Translations under genes and position numbers: made by a program
Shown: piece after piece, positions 1-21,992 of the stretch
How the letters are laid out: each line of letters starts with the position of its first letter
How positions within the stretch are numbered: position 1 is the stretch's first letter
Notes under the pieces: model-generated
What the model was told of the DNA's origin: nothing
The model's input: the letters and a program-made list of their open reading frames with translations, nothing else
Database searches by the model: none
Assembly: GCA_009801015.1 (NCBI GenBank)
Contig: VHZZ01000182.1
Coordinates: 146,837-173,902, forward strand
Length of the DNA: 27,066 nt
DNA from: Silene noctiflora
Lineage: Eukaryota > Streptophyta > Magnoliopsida > Caryophyllales > Caryophyllaceae
Direction of reading: 5' to 3'

Positions 1-5
1 TTATG

Positions 6-154
6 ATGTTTCGGTTTCGATGTTCGGATTATCGAGGATTTTAAATTTTGAATTTCAAGAGGATGAACGAACTGCGTTCTTGGTATACTTGGGTTTTGTA
101 ATGTTTGGGTTTCGATGTTCGGATTATCGAGAATTTTAAATTTTGAATTTCAAG
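6..154. repeat. Two-copy 54-bp direct repeat
   Basis: A 54-bp unit at 6-59 recurs at 101-154 with about two mismatches, a 95-bp period. Both copies share the core ttcgatgttcggattatcga and end in an AT-rich stretch finishing with tttcaag. The 41 bp between them is unique here. No coding potential is seen. It may be the edge of a longer tandem repeat lying to the left of the window. Confidence 0.85.
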
Positions 155-848
155 CGATAACACGGTTTTTTCAACGGTTTTGAAGCGGTTTTAATAAAAT
201 ACGAAAACTCAAGTTCAAATAATAAATAACCAAAATAAATTAACAAGGGCAAAAAGGTAATATTTAGAGGCGAGATGGGTAAACTTAGGGACGATGTTTA
301 GGATGTGAAATATATGCGGTATACGGGAGTCTGATCAGATGAGAAATCTGAAATTCATAAACCTGGAACATTATTAGTACATTAATTGGAGATTATCCGA
401 AACAAAAAGGTCGTCGTCTTGCAGTGGACCTGTACTAATCATATCTAGATCTTATTACTCATCTTCTCTGCAAAATTAAGAACACACCGCACAGCTCTTT
501 GCATCATCTCATCGTTTATCAAGGTATTTCCTCTCTTCTCTCTACAGTATTTCATACTTTCCCATTTTTTGTACTGAATTTTACTTAATTTAGATGTAGT
601 TCAGTGAATTACTTAACTCTATTGATCAAATTAGGGTTCTAAGTCAGCTACTAGCATTAATTTTGTACCATCAGTCTCATAATTTACTCGGAAGCTTTGA
701 TCTTTCAATTTTTCATATCTTACCGGGTGCGCAATGGGTAACCCCGCGCATACGTGATAGCCTGCAAAACAGAAAAAGAATGTTGTAACTTTGATATATG
801 GGTGACCTGAAGTTTTTGAATTTGGTTGTGGTTGTTTGTAAAGGCGCG
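155..848 (+). promoter_or_regulatory. Upstream region and probable intron-bearing 5' UTR of the EMC8/9 gene
   Basis: This interval precedes the start codon at 849. The stretch at about 470-523 looks like a plant 5' leader (CT/CA-rich, short) and ends in AAG followed by gtatttcctctc, a good donor at 524. A possible acceptor, gtaaag, ends at 843, five bases before the ATG. That would make a 320-bp leader intron at 524-843. This is inferred from splice-site likeness only. No clear TATA box stands out; tatatgcggtatac near 311-324 is a weak candidate. Confidence 0.35.
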
Positions 849-3800
849 ATGACGGGTGAATTGGTGTATGAAATTGGACAAAATGCGTATATAAAGCTAG
901 TGCTACATGCCTTAAAGCATAGGACCACTGCTGTCAATGGCGTATTAGTTGGTCGTTATGAATCGACAAAAGGAGTGGTTGAAATCTGTGATGCTGTACC
1001 CCTTTTCCATTCTAACATTGGCCTTCTTCCTCCCCTCGAAATTGCTCTTATGCAAGTAAGTTCCGTTTGGACCGTTTCTTCTTCTCATTCATGTAATATT
1101 TGCATTTGTTGAAAGTTTAAACTACTATGTGTTTGCCCAATTGTAGAATTGCTGTCATTTAAATCTCTAAGAAAGACTGTACACCCTTTTTTTCTTCTTT
1201 TTCCCGGTCTTGTGAACTTCAAAGAAGTTATATATAGTGATTTGTCGCCTCTTTAATTAGATAGAAGAATATTATGGTTGTCAAGGCTTGAGCTTGGTGG
1301 GTTATTTTCACGCAAATGAAAGATCTGATGATAATGACCTCTGTAATGTGGCTAAGAACATTGGAGATCATCTTTGTCGCTACTTCCCTCAGGCCGGAAT
1401 TCTTCTGGTATGTCATTTGGATAGAACTATTACAAATAGTATTCCCATAATTACAATTTTATTTCTTTTAATGCTAGTAGTAGCTAGTAGGTGCTCATTT
1501 CCTTGTATTTTTCCCTGCTGATCTTAGTATCTGTCTTTGTTTGGCTTGTAGTTGGACAATAAAAAACTGGCAAGTTTATCAAAAGTGAAAGATCGGAGCC
1601 CCGTTATGCAGGTAACTCCTCATTCCGTGTATCTTTCAATGTTTTGGTAATGGTGACTTCATACTTACACTCCTGTTTTACGTAAATTATCCGCCTATGT
1701 ATGTCTAGGGTGAGTTGGAGTAGATGCTTTTGTATATTTTTAAGTATATCGGATCGTTTGACCATTTCTCGTCGTGTGAGTCTTTAGAGTGTCCTTAACA
1801 ACTTTTTGTCATGTCTTGTAGTTAGGAATTTAGTAATATTTGCTGAACCATGAAAATTGGAAGCCCATGCTATAATTCCCATCTCAGAAAGATGGTTGGA
1901 AATTTGGAATGAACTTGTATCTTGAGGGTTGTTGGTGAGCCCTGCACGTAATTTTGTTTTGTGGAGTATTGTTCCAAGTTAAAAATACAAAATATTGTGG
2001 GTTATAAGTCAAACCATAGTAGATTGTACAGAGAGGTAGAAATTTGAAGTTGGTTTGGCTACGTTGTGACTGAGTAATGTACCGAGGTACAGGATTGACT
2101 GAGACTGAGAGATGAACTTTTTATTCTGGGTCAGTGTGACAAACTGACAGGCGGCCTTGAAAACTCATTTTGTGTTTCTTTTAGCCGTGCTTTTGAGCAT
2201 AAATGTGTGACGGAGAGTAATTTTTTTTGACGATGTGAATAATTTTTTTTAACAAATAACTTCTCGATGTAGACTCGAGCATATGTTATACCCTATTGCC
2301 TTCAATTGGGCCATATTAAGAAAAAAGTTGACTTCTACTGATAACAAAAAAGTTGGTCAAAGTATTTGATTTGCACTCCTTAATATTCCGAGTCTTTATA
2401 TTGACTATACATCTAAGTATTTAATTATACATATACCTACCTATTTGTGCAAAATAATGCTTATACAGTTATACTGCTCCCATTATTTGCCATATATAAT
2501 GTTATATATAAACATATATGGTTACACACTAGTTAGAATACCCAAGCAAAGGGTTAAAGACATATTAGCATTCCTGCATCAGGAATTGAAGAACTGAAAC
2601 ATGTTCATCTGTCATTTGGTTTCCTTAAACCGTTACAAGTACCCCGTACAGCCGTACATGTCAAATTTAGTGAAAGTGACTAAACTATGTAGATGCGGCT
2701 TATTTCACATAGATCTCAGTTCTCAACATGAAGTTCCTCATTATGTAGATTGTAGCACATAACAAGAGAAACCACTGACCTCCATCTTACCAGTCTTTGC
2801 AATAGTACACACAAACAAAGCTTCCTCCTCACCCTTAGTGCTATTGGCTCAAAGAAGAGATCATAGAAGGTATCTTCGAGACACTAGTGTTTGGGGAACA
2901 TGATGTACTCAAATGGAGGGGAGGGAAGAGGAGGGGAAGGGAAATAGAGCAGTTCATTTTCCTTCAAAATCTTTCCTATGCTGAATAAGTGAAAAATAAT
3001 TAATTGGGCTTGTAGACTTCATTTCCCTCCAGGTCAATTTTGCTAACCAAACAAGAAGTTGTCACCCTATGAGCAGGGTATATATGTGATTACGATGTGG
3101 CTGGGTGCTTACAGGCTAAATGGCTATATGATCAGAGCCCTTGGCATCAATTAACGACGCATGGGCCCTCTTTTCACAAGTGATGATTACTGTTCTGGAG
3201 TCTAGAACTTTGTTTGTTCTGATATAATCATAGGACAACAAAACAGATACGAGATTGCAAAATTTTCACGCTCTAATGAGAGATATTAGGCGGATTAATT
3301 ATCCTTACCATAGGAAAGTGAAAAGTTAAATCAAAATGTAATGGCTTAGTTGCTTTACGTGTTGCTTCTTGTGTATGTTGTAGTTAAATATATGTGCAGA
3401 CTCTAGGTGAATTGAATTTTCTCCAATTTGAAGCTTTCCTATCATCACCCTTGTTATTTTATAATATCAGCTCTATAGAAGAGATGGATCCAAATGGAAA
3501 GTGGCTGTCTTAGAGGACGGTGGTCGACTAGGAATTAAGGAGCCATCAGCCAACGTAATGCTACTGGATTATATATCATCTGAGAAATGGCAAGACATTG
3601 TGGACTTTGACGATCACTTGGATGACATCAGCAAGTAAGTTTGTTTGCTTTTGCGTTCATAGGTTTTGCATAACGTGCTACTCGTTATTCATAGTATTAG
3701 TTGAAGATGCAACGTGTAATCAAGTGGCAGATCCAAAAAAATTTGTCTGTGTGTCCCATTGAAAATACTAAAGGTATAATTATACAAACAAATATGTACT

Positions 3801-3915
3801 ATTTGTTTGCGACTATGTGGTGTCCTAGGAACCAGAATCCTTGCACGTAAATCAGCCAGTGATGTAATCGCTTGTTTCTTGCAGGGACTGGCTAAATGCT
3901 GAATTATTCAAGTGA
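849..3915 (+). CDS. EMC8/9: ER membrane protein complex subunit 8/9 homologue
   Basis: Five exons: 849-1055, 1261-1407, 1552-1611, 3471-3634, 3885-3915, with canonical GT/AG introns, encoding 202 aa. The protein begins MTGELVYEIGQNAY and ends KDWLNAELFK. It carries family hallmarks such as LVLHALKHRT, AVNGVLVGR, VPLFHSN, GYFHANER and NIGDH. It is a UPF0172/EMC8-9 protein with an MPN-like fold, known as a cytosolic subunit of the EMC membrane-protein insertase at the ER; the Arabidopsis homologue is about 208 aa. An in-frame ATG at 798 would add 17 residues, but the family normally starts a few residues before YEI(G/S)QNAY and a likely intron acceptor lies at 842-843, so 849 is preferred. Intron 3 (1612-3470) is long and holds a MITE-like repeat. 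No frame damage is seen. Confidence 0.95.
2887..3056. mobile_element. MITE-like element with GGAGGG/CCCTCC arms in EMC8/9 intron 3
   Basis: The left part is purine-rich (ggaggggagggaagagg, about 2915-2940), the middle has ttcattttccttcaaaat, and the right part has ttccctccaggtcaa followed by ccaaacaag. The same order of motifs is seen in the elements at 13472-13751, 17915-18136 and 19713-20007. This copy is shorter and its ends are unclear (possible arms agtgtttgg and ccaaacaag). No target-site duplication could be fixed. Confidence 0.4.
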
Positions 3916-5444
3916 GATAATTTGAAGCTTCCTTGGCTTTTTCTAAGGCTAATCTATTTGATTCTGGTAACCTACTCAGTACGAAGAATAGAGAATGACT
4001 AGATGTATGCATTACTTCAAATGAAGATGGTAATGGTTTATGTTATTTTGTTTACCTTTTTTGCCATTGTAATAGTATCAGACTATCAGACACTCGATTT
4101 GTGACTCCTAGTTCAAGTGTACTACCAACATTTGAAGAATCGATGCTCATGATTTTTGAACACTGCCATGCCCTCTTTCTTGGGCACTTGTCCATGTTTC
4201 TCTTATACTCCGTAATACAATACATTACTTTCACCGACATTTGTTGGTACTAATGGTAGATGAAATGAGGAGCTTCTTGTCTGAAGGAGATAATGACTTG
4301 TGATTGTGGCCTTTGTGGGTACTAATGGTTGATGAAATGAGTCCGTTTTGATGGGAGCGTGTTGTAGAGTGGCGAGTTTGTTATAACAAGTTAGTTGTAG
4401 TAACTGCTAAGTCTGTTAGAGTTAGTTGCAGTTAGTTAGCAAGTTAGTTACTAGCCATAAGCTCTATAAATACCAGAAAAAAAAAAAAAAAAAAAAAACA
4501 AATTCAAATTATTCATTTCATATCTTTCTATCCTTTCTTTTAAATTATCTCCTCATTTAGTTCTCAAGGTTGAGCTTGACTACTTTGAAAATTAATTGTT
4601 GAATTACAGTCACATTCTAGTGTATTGCATACAAATTACTAGGATAAACACAAGAAAAATATTAATTAAATAAATAAATGATTTATGATTAAATAAATTT
4701 GACATAAGTTTATATATTTGAGAGGCTCTAATGTTGGGATTTGAAAGAATTAGTTTTGTTGTTTGTTAATAGTTGAAGGGTGTGCAATTGAAAAACAATA
4801 AATACGAAGTTTAAAAAAAGGCGTCTATGTAAATACGTTATTTTCTTGCAGTGGCGAGGACTTTTTTTTTTTTTTTTTTTTTAATGACATATTATGTTCT
4901 ATATCAAATGGTTGAAATATAAAATACTCTGTTACCTATAAACAAAATCAACATCCTTTCTTTGAAGGGTTGTTGATAAAGAGGTAAAGATGATCTTAAA
5001 ACACTCCATTTTAATTTTGGAGTTTGTGTTTACATAAATAAAGCTGTTTTACGTATAAATTGTAATCGTGCAGAGAAATTAATCATCACGAAAACTCAAA
5101 AAAGAAAATTGGTTGTATGTATTACATCAATTTATATTATATACATCACTCAAAAAATGGATTAGTGACTTGTTTATAATACATACAAGTGTTCTCACGC
5201 TAGAATAACTTATTTAACATATATCTACACTACATATATTAACAGATATATATTTTTCTATACAGAAACATCATCGCAGGAAAGCTGAGCACTAAGGCCT
5301 CTGCACTAGTCAGCAATCTTCAACCACCATATAATTGTTCATCTCTCCCCGAGATAGAGTTGAATGCCTGAATGCATATGGAATTCCAGTGACCTTGATT
5401 TAACGCGGTTCTTACTAGATGGTTGTTATCTATCACAGTCTCGC
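3916..5444. other. Intergenic region between convergent genes
   Basis: This holds the 3' ends of two convergent genes. It has no coding potential that I can support. It contains a 26-bp direct repeat (4244-4269 and 4316-4341, core tactaatgg-agatgaaatgag), an LTR-like fragment with an A-run at about 4480-4498, and a T-run at about 4862-4882. The last 200 bp or so resemble the 3' flank of the pseudogene at 17050-17203, so the duplicated unit of the receptor gene extends past its stop codon. Confidence 0.6.
4360..4620 (+). mobile_element. Possible LTR-type fragment (Ty1/copia-like or TRIM)
   Basis: The interval starts tgttgtagag. It holds GTTAGTTA-type repeats (tgttagagttagttgc near 4414) and a TATA-like ctctataaatacc just before an A-run, then a T/C-rich stretch. 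This layout resembles short plant LTRs, which begin with TG and hold a TATA box. I cannot define a clean CA end or a target-site duplication, so this is a suggestion only. Confidence 0.3.
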
Positions 5445-15990
<10,546 letters not shown>

Positions 15991-17203
15991 AAATTGGTTC
16001 TGACGAAATACTCCCTAGGATATAAACTCGAAAAATCATCTATGAATTGTGGTGAGCTATATTATATAGGATTAATTCACAAGTTTTAATAAAGAACAAG
16101 TCTATATGATTCATCAACTGACTAAGTCGGTCCTCCAAATAATAATTAATGATGATTTTAAAAATGTTAATGACTGAAAGTTTGAAGGTGATTAATCTAT
16201 AAAATCCAACAACTATGTTAGAAAAGGAGAGAAATTGGGGTAAATATTTGACCTCGTCAAAAAAAACATTTACTAGAAATATTCAATTCAACAACTGGGC
16301 TTTTACTTTGACTCTACTTGCTAATTAATTTATTCAAGTGTTAGTTAATTAAAATACTTCCAGAACCCTAATCAAATTTCTATTGCATAATTGCAACCTT
16401 TATCAGCTTCAAACTTAACAAACTAATTGGATTATTGGATTAAAATAGAAATGAAAAGGAAAAATCAATGAGTAGAAAGTTATCTGAAACACGCGGGAAA
16501 ATTATTACATTCAATTGTCTTGGCCTCTTTTCATTCAATTTGGGATTTTCTCCAAACTTTTTCGTTTGTTAGGTATACCCTTCATTTTTTTGAAAAAAAA
16601 AATTTGATTCTCCATAATTCTTGGTTACAAGTTTAAAAAAACTCGCAGTAATTTCTTTTTCATCTTTTTCTGAACTCGTATTTGAAAATTATGGTTAGTC
16701 AAAGTAAAAATCAACCACAAACAACCTCCAAATTAATTACATTTGCATACACAAGAGATTGATGTGGGGACAGCGGACATGGAGTAGATACTTACCGAGT
16801 ATTTGGTTATTTACCATAGTTTACACATTGATTTTGACTTTGGAGTTGGGAGTGTTACGAGTAGTTGTGCTTCTAAATTACTTCGCAATTAGTTACATTT
16901 AAGAGTATGATGGATGATTCTACAAATATAGACGTACATTAAAAATGTACAGATAGCTGTTCCGATGGAATTTTATCTTATACACAATACATAGTATATA
17001 CAACGGTTGTGTTTTCCGATACAGATACTGACGTACATTAATAAGCCAAAGCTGAGCCCTAAGCAGTTTTCAACCAACATATTTTGTCCACATCTCTCAA
17101 AAATTTCTCTACTAGCAGGAGGTAGAGTTGAATACATATAGATCTCGCGTGACCTCACTTTAGCACGATTCTTTTCGGATGGTTGTTATGATGACAGTCT
17201 CGC
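15991..17203. other. Intergenic region between the tandem receptor copies
   Basis: This holds the promoter of the intact receptor (right next to 15990) and the 3' flank of the pseudogene (about 17050-17203, recognisably similar to 5300-5444). It includes a short perfect hairpin (gtacatt-aaa-aatgtac, 16934-16950) and a repeated gacgtacattaa at 16931 and 17030. No further gene is seen. Confidence 0.65.
16058..16069 (-). promoter_or_regulatory. Candidate TATA box of the receptor kinase gene
   Basis: Read on the minus strand, the sequence is ctatataatata, about 70-80 bp before the start codon at 15990. A TATA box here would place the transcript start near 16035 and give a leader of about 45 nt. 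This rests on position and consensus only. Confidence 0.4.
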
Positions 17204-17365
17204 TCATCCAACCTCTGAAGTCGAAGAAGTTGCTATGCCCATAAGGGTCAAGTGGTCAACCCCACTTGTTCCTTCATAGGTAGCCGAGGTAGTATTCAAA
17301 TCAAAATTCATATACGGACTACATATTATTTGCTTGAATGAGATCCTCGATTTCTTTGACCACTT

Positions 17366-17407
17366 CCCCCTTTGATGGTCACTTTTCCCCCATTGATGGT
17401 CACTTTT
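17366..17407. repeat. 21-bp tandem duplication in pseudogene exon 19
   Basis: Two adjacent 21-bp units (17366-17386 and 17387-17407) differ at one base. They correspond to the single ERPSMGD-coding segment of the intact kinase, so the duplication arose in this copy. It keeps the frame by itself, but the exon is already broken by a TAA at 17654-17652. Confidence 0.9.
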
Positions 17408-17914
17408 CTCCCAAACCTTGAAGACACTTCATGGCGAGCTCCACAAATTTTTCCAAACTAATCAAATCGACATAACTGATAGTGGGGTCCATGAGGCTAT
17501 AGGCATTCCCGTTATCCCTCATTGTCTCTCTTACCTCTCTTACAATGTACTTACTTTTTCGTATTGGTGTTCTTCCTGTTACTAGCTTCAACATCCCCAC
17601 TCCGAAATCGTAGACATCACTCTTCTCTGTTAATAGTTGGGTCATGTAGTATTATGAATCCAAGTAACCCTGCAAAAGATTGTTAAAAAGAAAAACTCCT
17701 TTATCTGATAAAAGATATAGCAAACGGTCTTCCATGTAAGGCCAATCTAATACGTAACATATATATTATAATCAAAGATCCTATAAGCATTTTGATTACT
17801 CTTGCACATGAGACCATCGGAATATAAAGCTCCTATAATGGAGCTAAAAAACTCAAATCAAGGTTATGAAAAAATTCCCAACTCTCTCCCTCAAAATATT
17901 GTGAAATCACACAA

Positions 17915-18136
17915 TTTCAAACCATAGGAGGGAAACAGAAGGGGAGGGAGATTGAGGGATTCATTTTCCTTCCTTCAACGTAAATCAAAATCCCTCTAAC
18001 GTAAGACAGATTTAGAAGGAACTGCATCCAAACACACCTACTCCATTTCCTAACCTCTTCCCTTCCCTCCCTTTCCCTATCCCTATCGAGTGATCCCCTC
18101 CCTTTACCTCCCACAATCGTTTTCAAACACACCCTT
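17915..18136. mobile_element. MITE-like element with GGAGGG/CCCTCC arms (pseudogene intron 18)
   Basis: The left arm is caaaccataggagggaaac and the right arm includes cctcccacaatcgttttc and then aaacacaccctta. The inside resembles the 13472-13751 copy (ggattcattttccttc, aaatccctctaac). No matching sequence lies in intron 18 of the intact gene (5889-6839). The ends are eroded and no clear target duplication was found. Confidence 0.5.
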
Positions 18137-18673
18137 AAGCATCTCATAAAAAATTAGGAAACCTAGGAAGTTGCAATCCCACCATGTATATTCATATGCA
18201 GCAGTGGCAGAAACTTAAAATGGAATTCCTTGTGATTTAACATTCCTCCCAAGATAAGTCACTTTAGCCTTGGTAAGTCTCTGAGATTCCCATGAGAGCT
18301 TCTACTTTCTATTGACTATTGTCAATCAAATAACACTTCTTTTTTTATTTGCAGTGACTCAAGCGATTCATGGAAGGAGTTAAAACCGAAAAGGTTTTCA
18401 ATCTGTCACAAGTTATGTTACTCATTACCCGACCCACCATGTCCGACACTTTGATAGTCCGACATGGCTATGGCACCTAAACAAAAAAAAAACATGAGAA
18501 TAAAATTTCAATAAAATAGGCTTCACCGACACTTGGACGGCCACCTGTGACAAAATATTTCGAGTTCTAACCAAGTTTGAGTAACATAGCTCACAACTCA
18601 AGTGTCCTTTAAACTACTTCCATAATAAGTGACAATGGGGAGAGATTCAAGTCGCTCCATTCTCTCTTCATTA

Positions 18674-18928
<255 letters not shown>

Positions 18929-19712
18929 TCAATTCAACTTTACTCCAGATTTACCTGGAGCGTCTCACAAGGTGATCAGTCACTTTATATGAAATGCAAC
19001 ATGCAAGAGATATATGCTGGCACCTATAGTTGATTGTCAGCTTAATGCTCTTTGCTCTGGTCTCTGGGAAATTTATACGCACATTTTCGACCACATGAGT
19101 TAACAATTTATGTTTCCTTTTAGGGTGAGTTCTGTGAAATGCAAGTCACAACATTATCCTCACCAACTTATAAGTGGTGGTGAGACTTGAGACGACCATT
19201 TGTTTCCAATCCCCTATTCGCATGTGCTTTCATAAAAAGACCATTCAAAAGCAGATGTAAACTACTAGTTGAGATAGGTGGAGTATGTTGGTTGGTCTAT
19301 ATCTCCATAATTGGATCAACAGATGACTATTTAGCTCATTTCTGTCTTAGGTGACAAAAGAAGCACGTCGATTGGTTTCAGGTGATGATTATGATAGCTG
19401 AGATCCCTAATCATTTTGGAATTAAGACTTTGATATTGTTGTGACAAAAAAATTACTTGAAAGAGCTTCCCTTAGGTTCCCATTTGGTATAAATTCATAA
19501 ACCAGCATTTGTTCCCCTTTATCGTAGCAGAAACCGATTAAATTGACAACATTCCTATGGTGAACCCTAGATAAAAGCTCAATTTCATTTTGGAACTCAT
19601 CTGCTCACTGTATTGATCCTTGTTTAGCTCTTTTGATTGCAAGTAGTTGTCCAGTTTCAAGTTTTTCCTTATATACCTGTCGAAATTTAAATGGTTAGCC
19701 AAAGGTACGTTA

Positions 19713-20007
19713 GGCCTTGTTTGGATAGGTGGATTTGAAGGGAAATGGAGTGAGGGATATGCAGGGAGCCAATATCCTTTGTCTGGATAGCAAAGTGGAG
19801 GTGAAGAGATTTGGAGGGAAGTTAAAAGTAAAATAAATCCCTTCATTTCCCTCCTCCAAGCCAAATTATTTCCCGTTCTACAAAGCAAAGATTTGGAGGG
19901 ATAATACCTCTCCCCCCATTCTCCCTTCCGTTCCTTCCCTTTTCCTTTCCCTTCTCTCCTTCCTCCTCCCCTCCATTTCCGTCCAATTTTTGGATCCCAA
20001 CAAGGCC
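19713..20007. mobile_element. Tourist-like (PIF/Harbinger) MITE with TTA target duplication
   Basis: The 295-bp element has terminal inverted repeats ggccttgtttggat and (reverse complement of the right end) ggccttgttgggat. It is flanked by TTA on both sides (19710-19712 and 20008-20010). The intact receptor has the empty site in the same intron: cctacgTTAaagagtgtc, with TTA at 7439-7441. It has no coding capacity. GC-rich TIRs and a 3-bp TTA duplication are typical of Tourist-type MITEs. It inserted after the two receptor copies separated. Confidence 0.92.
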
Positions 20008-20122
20008 TTAAAGGGTGTCTTGATAAAAACAAAGAATTTCTATAAAACAATGAAATACATTTAGAACAATTTAACTAACAAGTTTTCTTCCAAAAACATA
20101 AAACAAACACAAATACATAAAA

Positions 20123-20241
20123 TTAGACGGTTTTAGTGTCTTAACATGGGAGGCCAACTCATTAACTTGAGTGATTAAATAAGGAACACCAATATTTGGA
20201 TTTGGCTCGCATGTGAGACTGTTTCATATAATTAAATAAAG
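20123..20241. mobile_element. Eroded copy of the GAGACGGTCT fold-back (pseudogene intron 16)
   Basis: The motif order agacggttttagtg ... aactcattaac ... gtgagactgtttcatat matches 7554-7664 of the intact gene at the same intron position, with more substitutions and a small insertion. It is an inherited insertion, older than the duplication. Confidence 0.45.
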
Positions 20242-21992
20242 TGCTTTGTCAAAGAACCTTAATATACTGACAATGAAAGAAAATATCATATTAGATCAAT
20301 TATAAAATGTTATTGTTTGACTATAAGGTAACCTCACCATTCCATAACCCCCAACTCCAATCTCACTTCCATCTGAAAAATTACTGGTGCACTGCTTAAC
20401 GTCTTCAAATGAGAATCACCTGGCTCCCTTTAGCTGAGGAACTTTACCTTGATTCCACGACACTGCATTCTCATATACAAAAACAACAAGCATATAAAAA
20501 ATTATAAATATATACAAACAAAATCATAAATAATGATTAATATATCATAGGAGCTAATCGTACCGAAAGCATTGTTTGAATTAACTGCTTGTTTAGCTAT
20601 TTGCCGTTGACGACGGGCATAAACTACAGCACAAATTGCAAGTAGCAAAAGCACAAAGGAACTTATAGTTGTTCCGATAATAAGGCCTATATTCTTACTT
20701 GGACTTGCAGAATATGTCGATAAGTGAAGGTAAGCAAGTCGGCTCACATGAAATTAATTTGAAAAAAAAATACCCTAATTTAGTAATGTTATTATCACCT
20801 GGGAAAGTAGCATAAGTCAAATCATCAGAATAATAAGGTCTATATGGTGTGTTGAAAACATGGTTATTGAGGATATTGCCAATTTTAGAAAGTCCCGTGC
20901 GGTTAAAGAAAGCGCCACGTGATGGAAAGAATTAGATGTTCAACATAAGAAAATCATTTGAGTCGAATGATGAACTAACTAAACATACTTTGTCCACTGA
21001 TACCTGAAGAGATGCTAGGCGAGGGTGCAAAGAGTCACTTAAGAAGTTGTAGTAAGGTATTTTGGTGAGGTCTACAAAATTATATGATCTAAAAACTAGG
21101 CTTCCAAGGTATGGACGCTTGCAGTCATATCCAAGGGTTGAATCTGAAAAGCAAGATAGTGGGGCGCAATTCAATTGTGGAATGAAGTTTGAGAGATTTG
21201 AAGGTTGAATAGTCTTGCAAATTCTTGCTGCTTCAGGATTTTGACAGAAAGGATTGTCACCAAATCTGCAGAAAATATACATTATCAAAAATCAATGAAA
21301 GAGTAAATAAGCTGATTATATTTCTTTTATGTAGGATAAAAATGAGAATGATGAATCTCCTTAAATAACACTGTTCATAAATGCTCATCCTTGAAAATCC
21401 CTTAAAGAATCATTCCTCAAATCTAAAAGACGCAGATTGCTGCTAAAGTTGGCAGAAATATCCACAATGCCATTAAGTTGGTTGTTTGCCAGTACCCTGT
21501 TGTCCGAAATACAAGGGGTATAATATAAGGTATATCTCAATGTACATTCAAAAACATATGTAAGAAAATAAAGGAGAGGCTGTCAGATTGAAGTTGTTCA
21601 TTATGATTTATGACGTAGAGTATATGATAAAAGGTAGGACGAATAACATCATGAGGGCAATAGGCAAAATTATACATATAAGTGTGGGCAAAAGGCATCA
21701 CTACTACTTCCTTTCATTAAAAGCAAACATTTTAATGTTTATAGTTCAAGGAGAAATCCAAGATGCCAATTTCTGCACAGAACTGATGAAATCGGAGCTA
21801 AAACATAAAGAGAAGGCATACACAGTTTGCAGTTGAAGGAGACTGAAAAATCCGGTTGGTAAATTCCCTCTTAGTCCAGTATTTTTCATCCGTCTGAACA
21901 TTTATGAACAATAAAGAAGTGGCATAAGGGAAGATGAAACGATGATACACACCGAGTACTACTATTGAACTCATGGTCACACAACTTACTAT

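Noticed and set aside
713-937. 74-codon minus-strand open frame over the EMC8/9 start
   Set aside because: It is antisense to the conserved first coding exon and resembles no family.
19538-20050. 170-codon minus-strand open frame
   Set aside because: It runs through the MITE and then reads pseudogene exon 17 in a wrong frame. The kinase sequence is in another frame with a TGA at 19607-19605.
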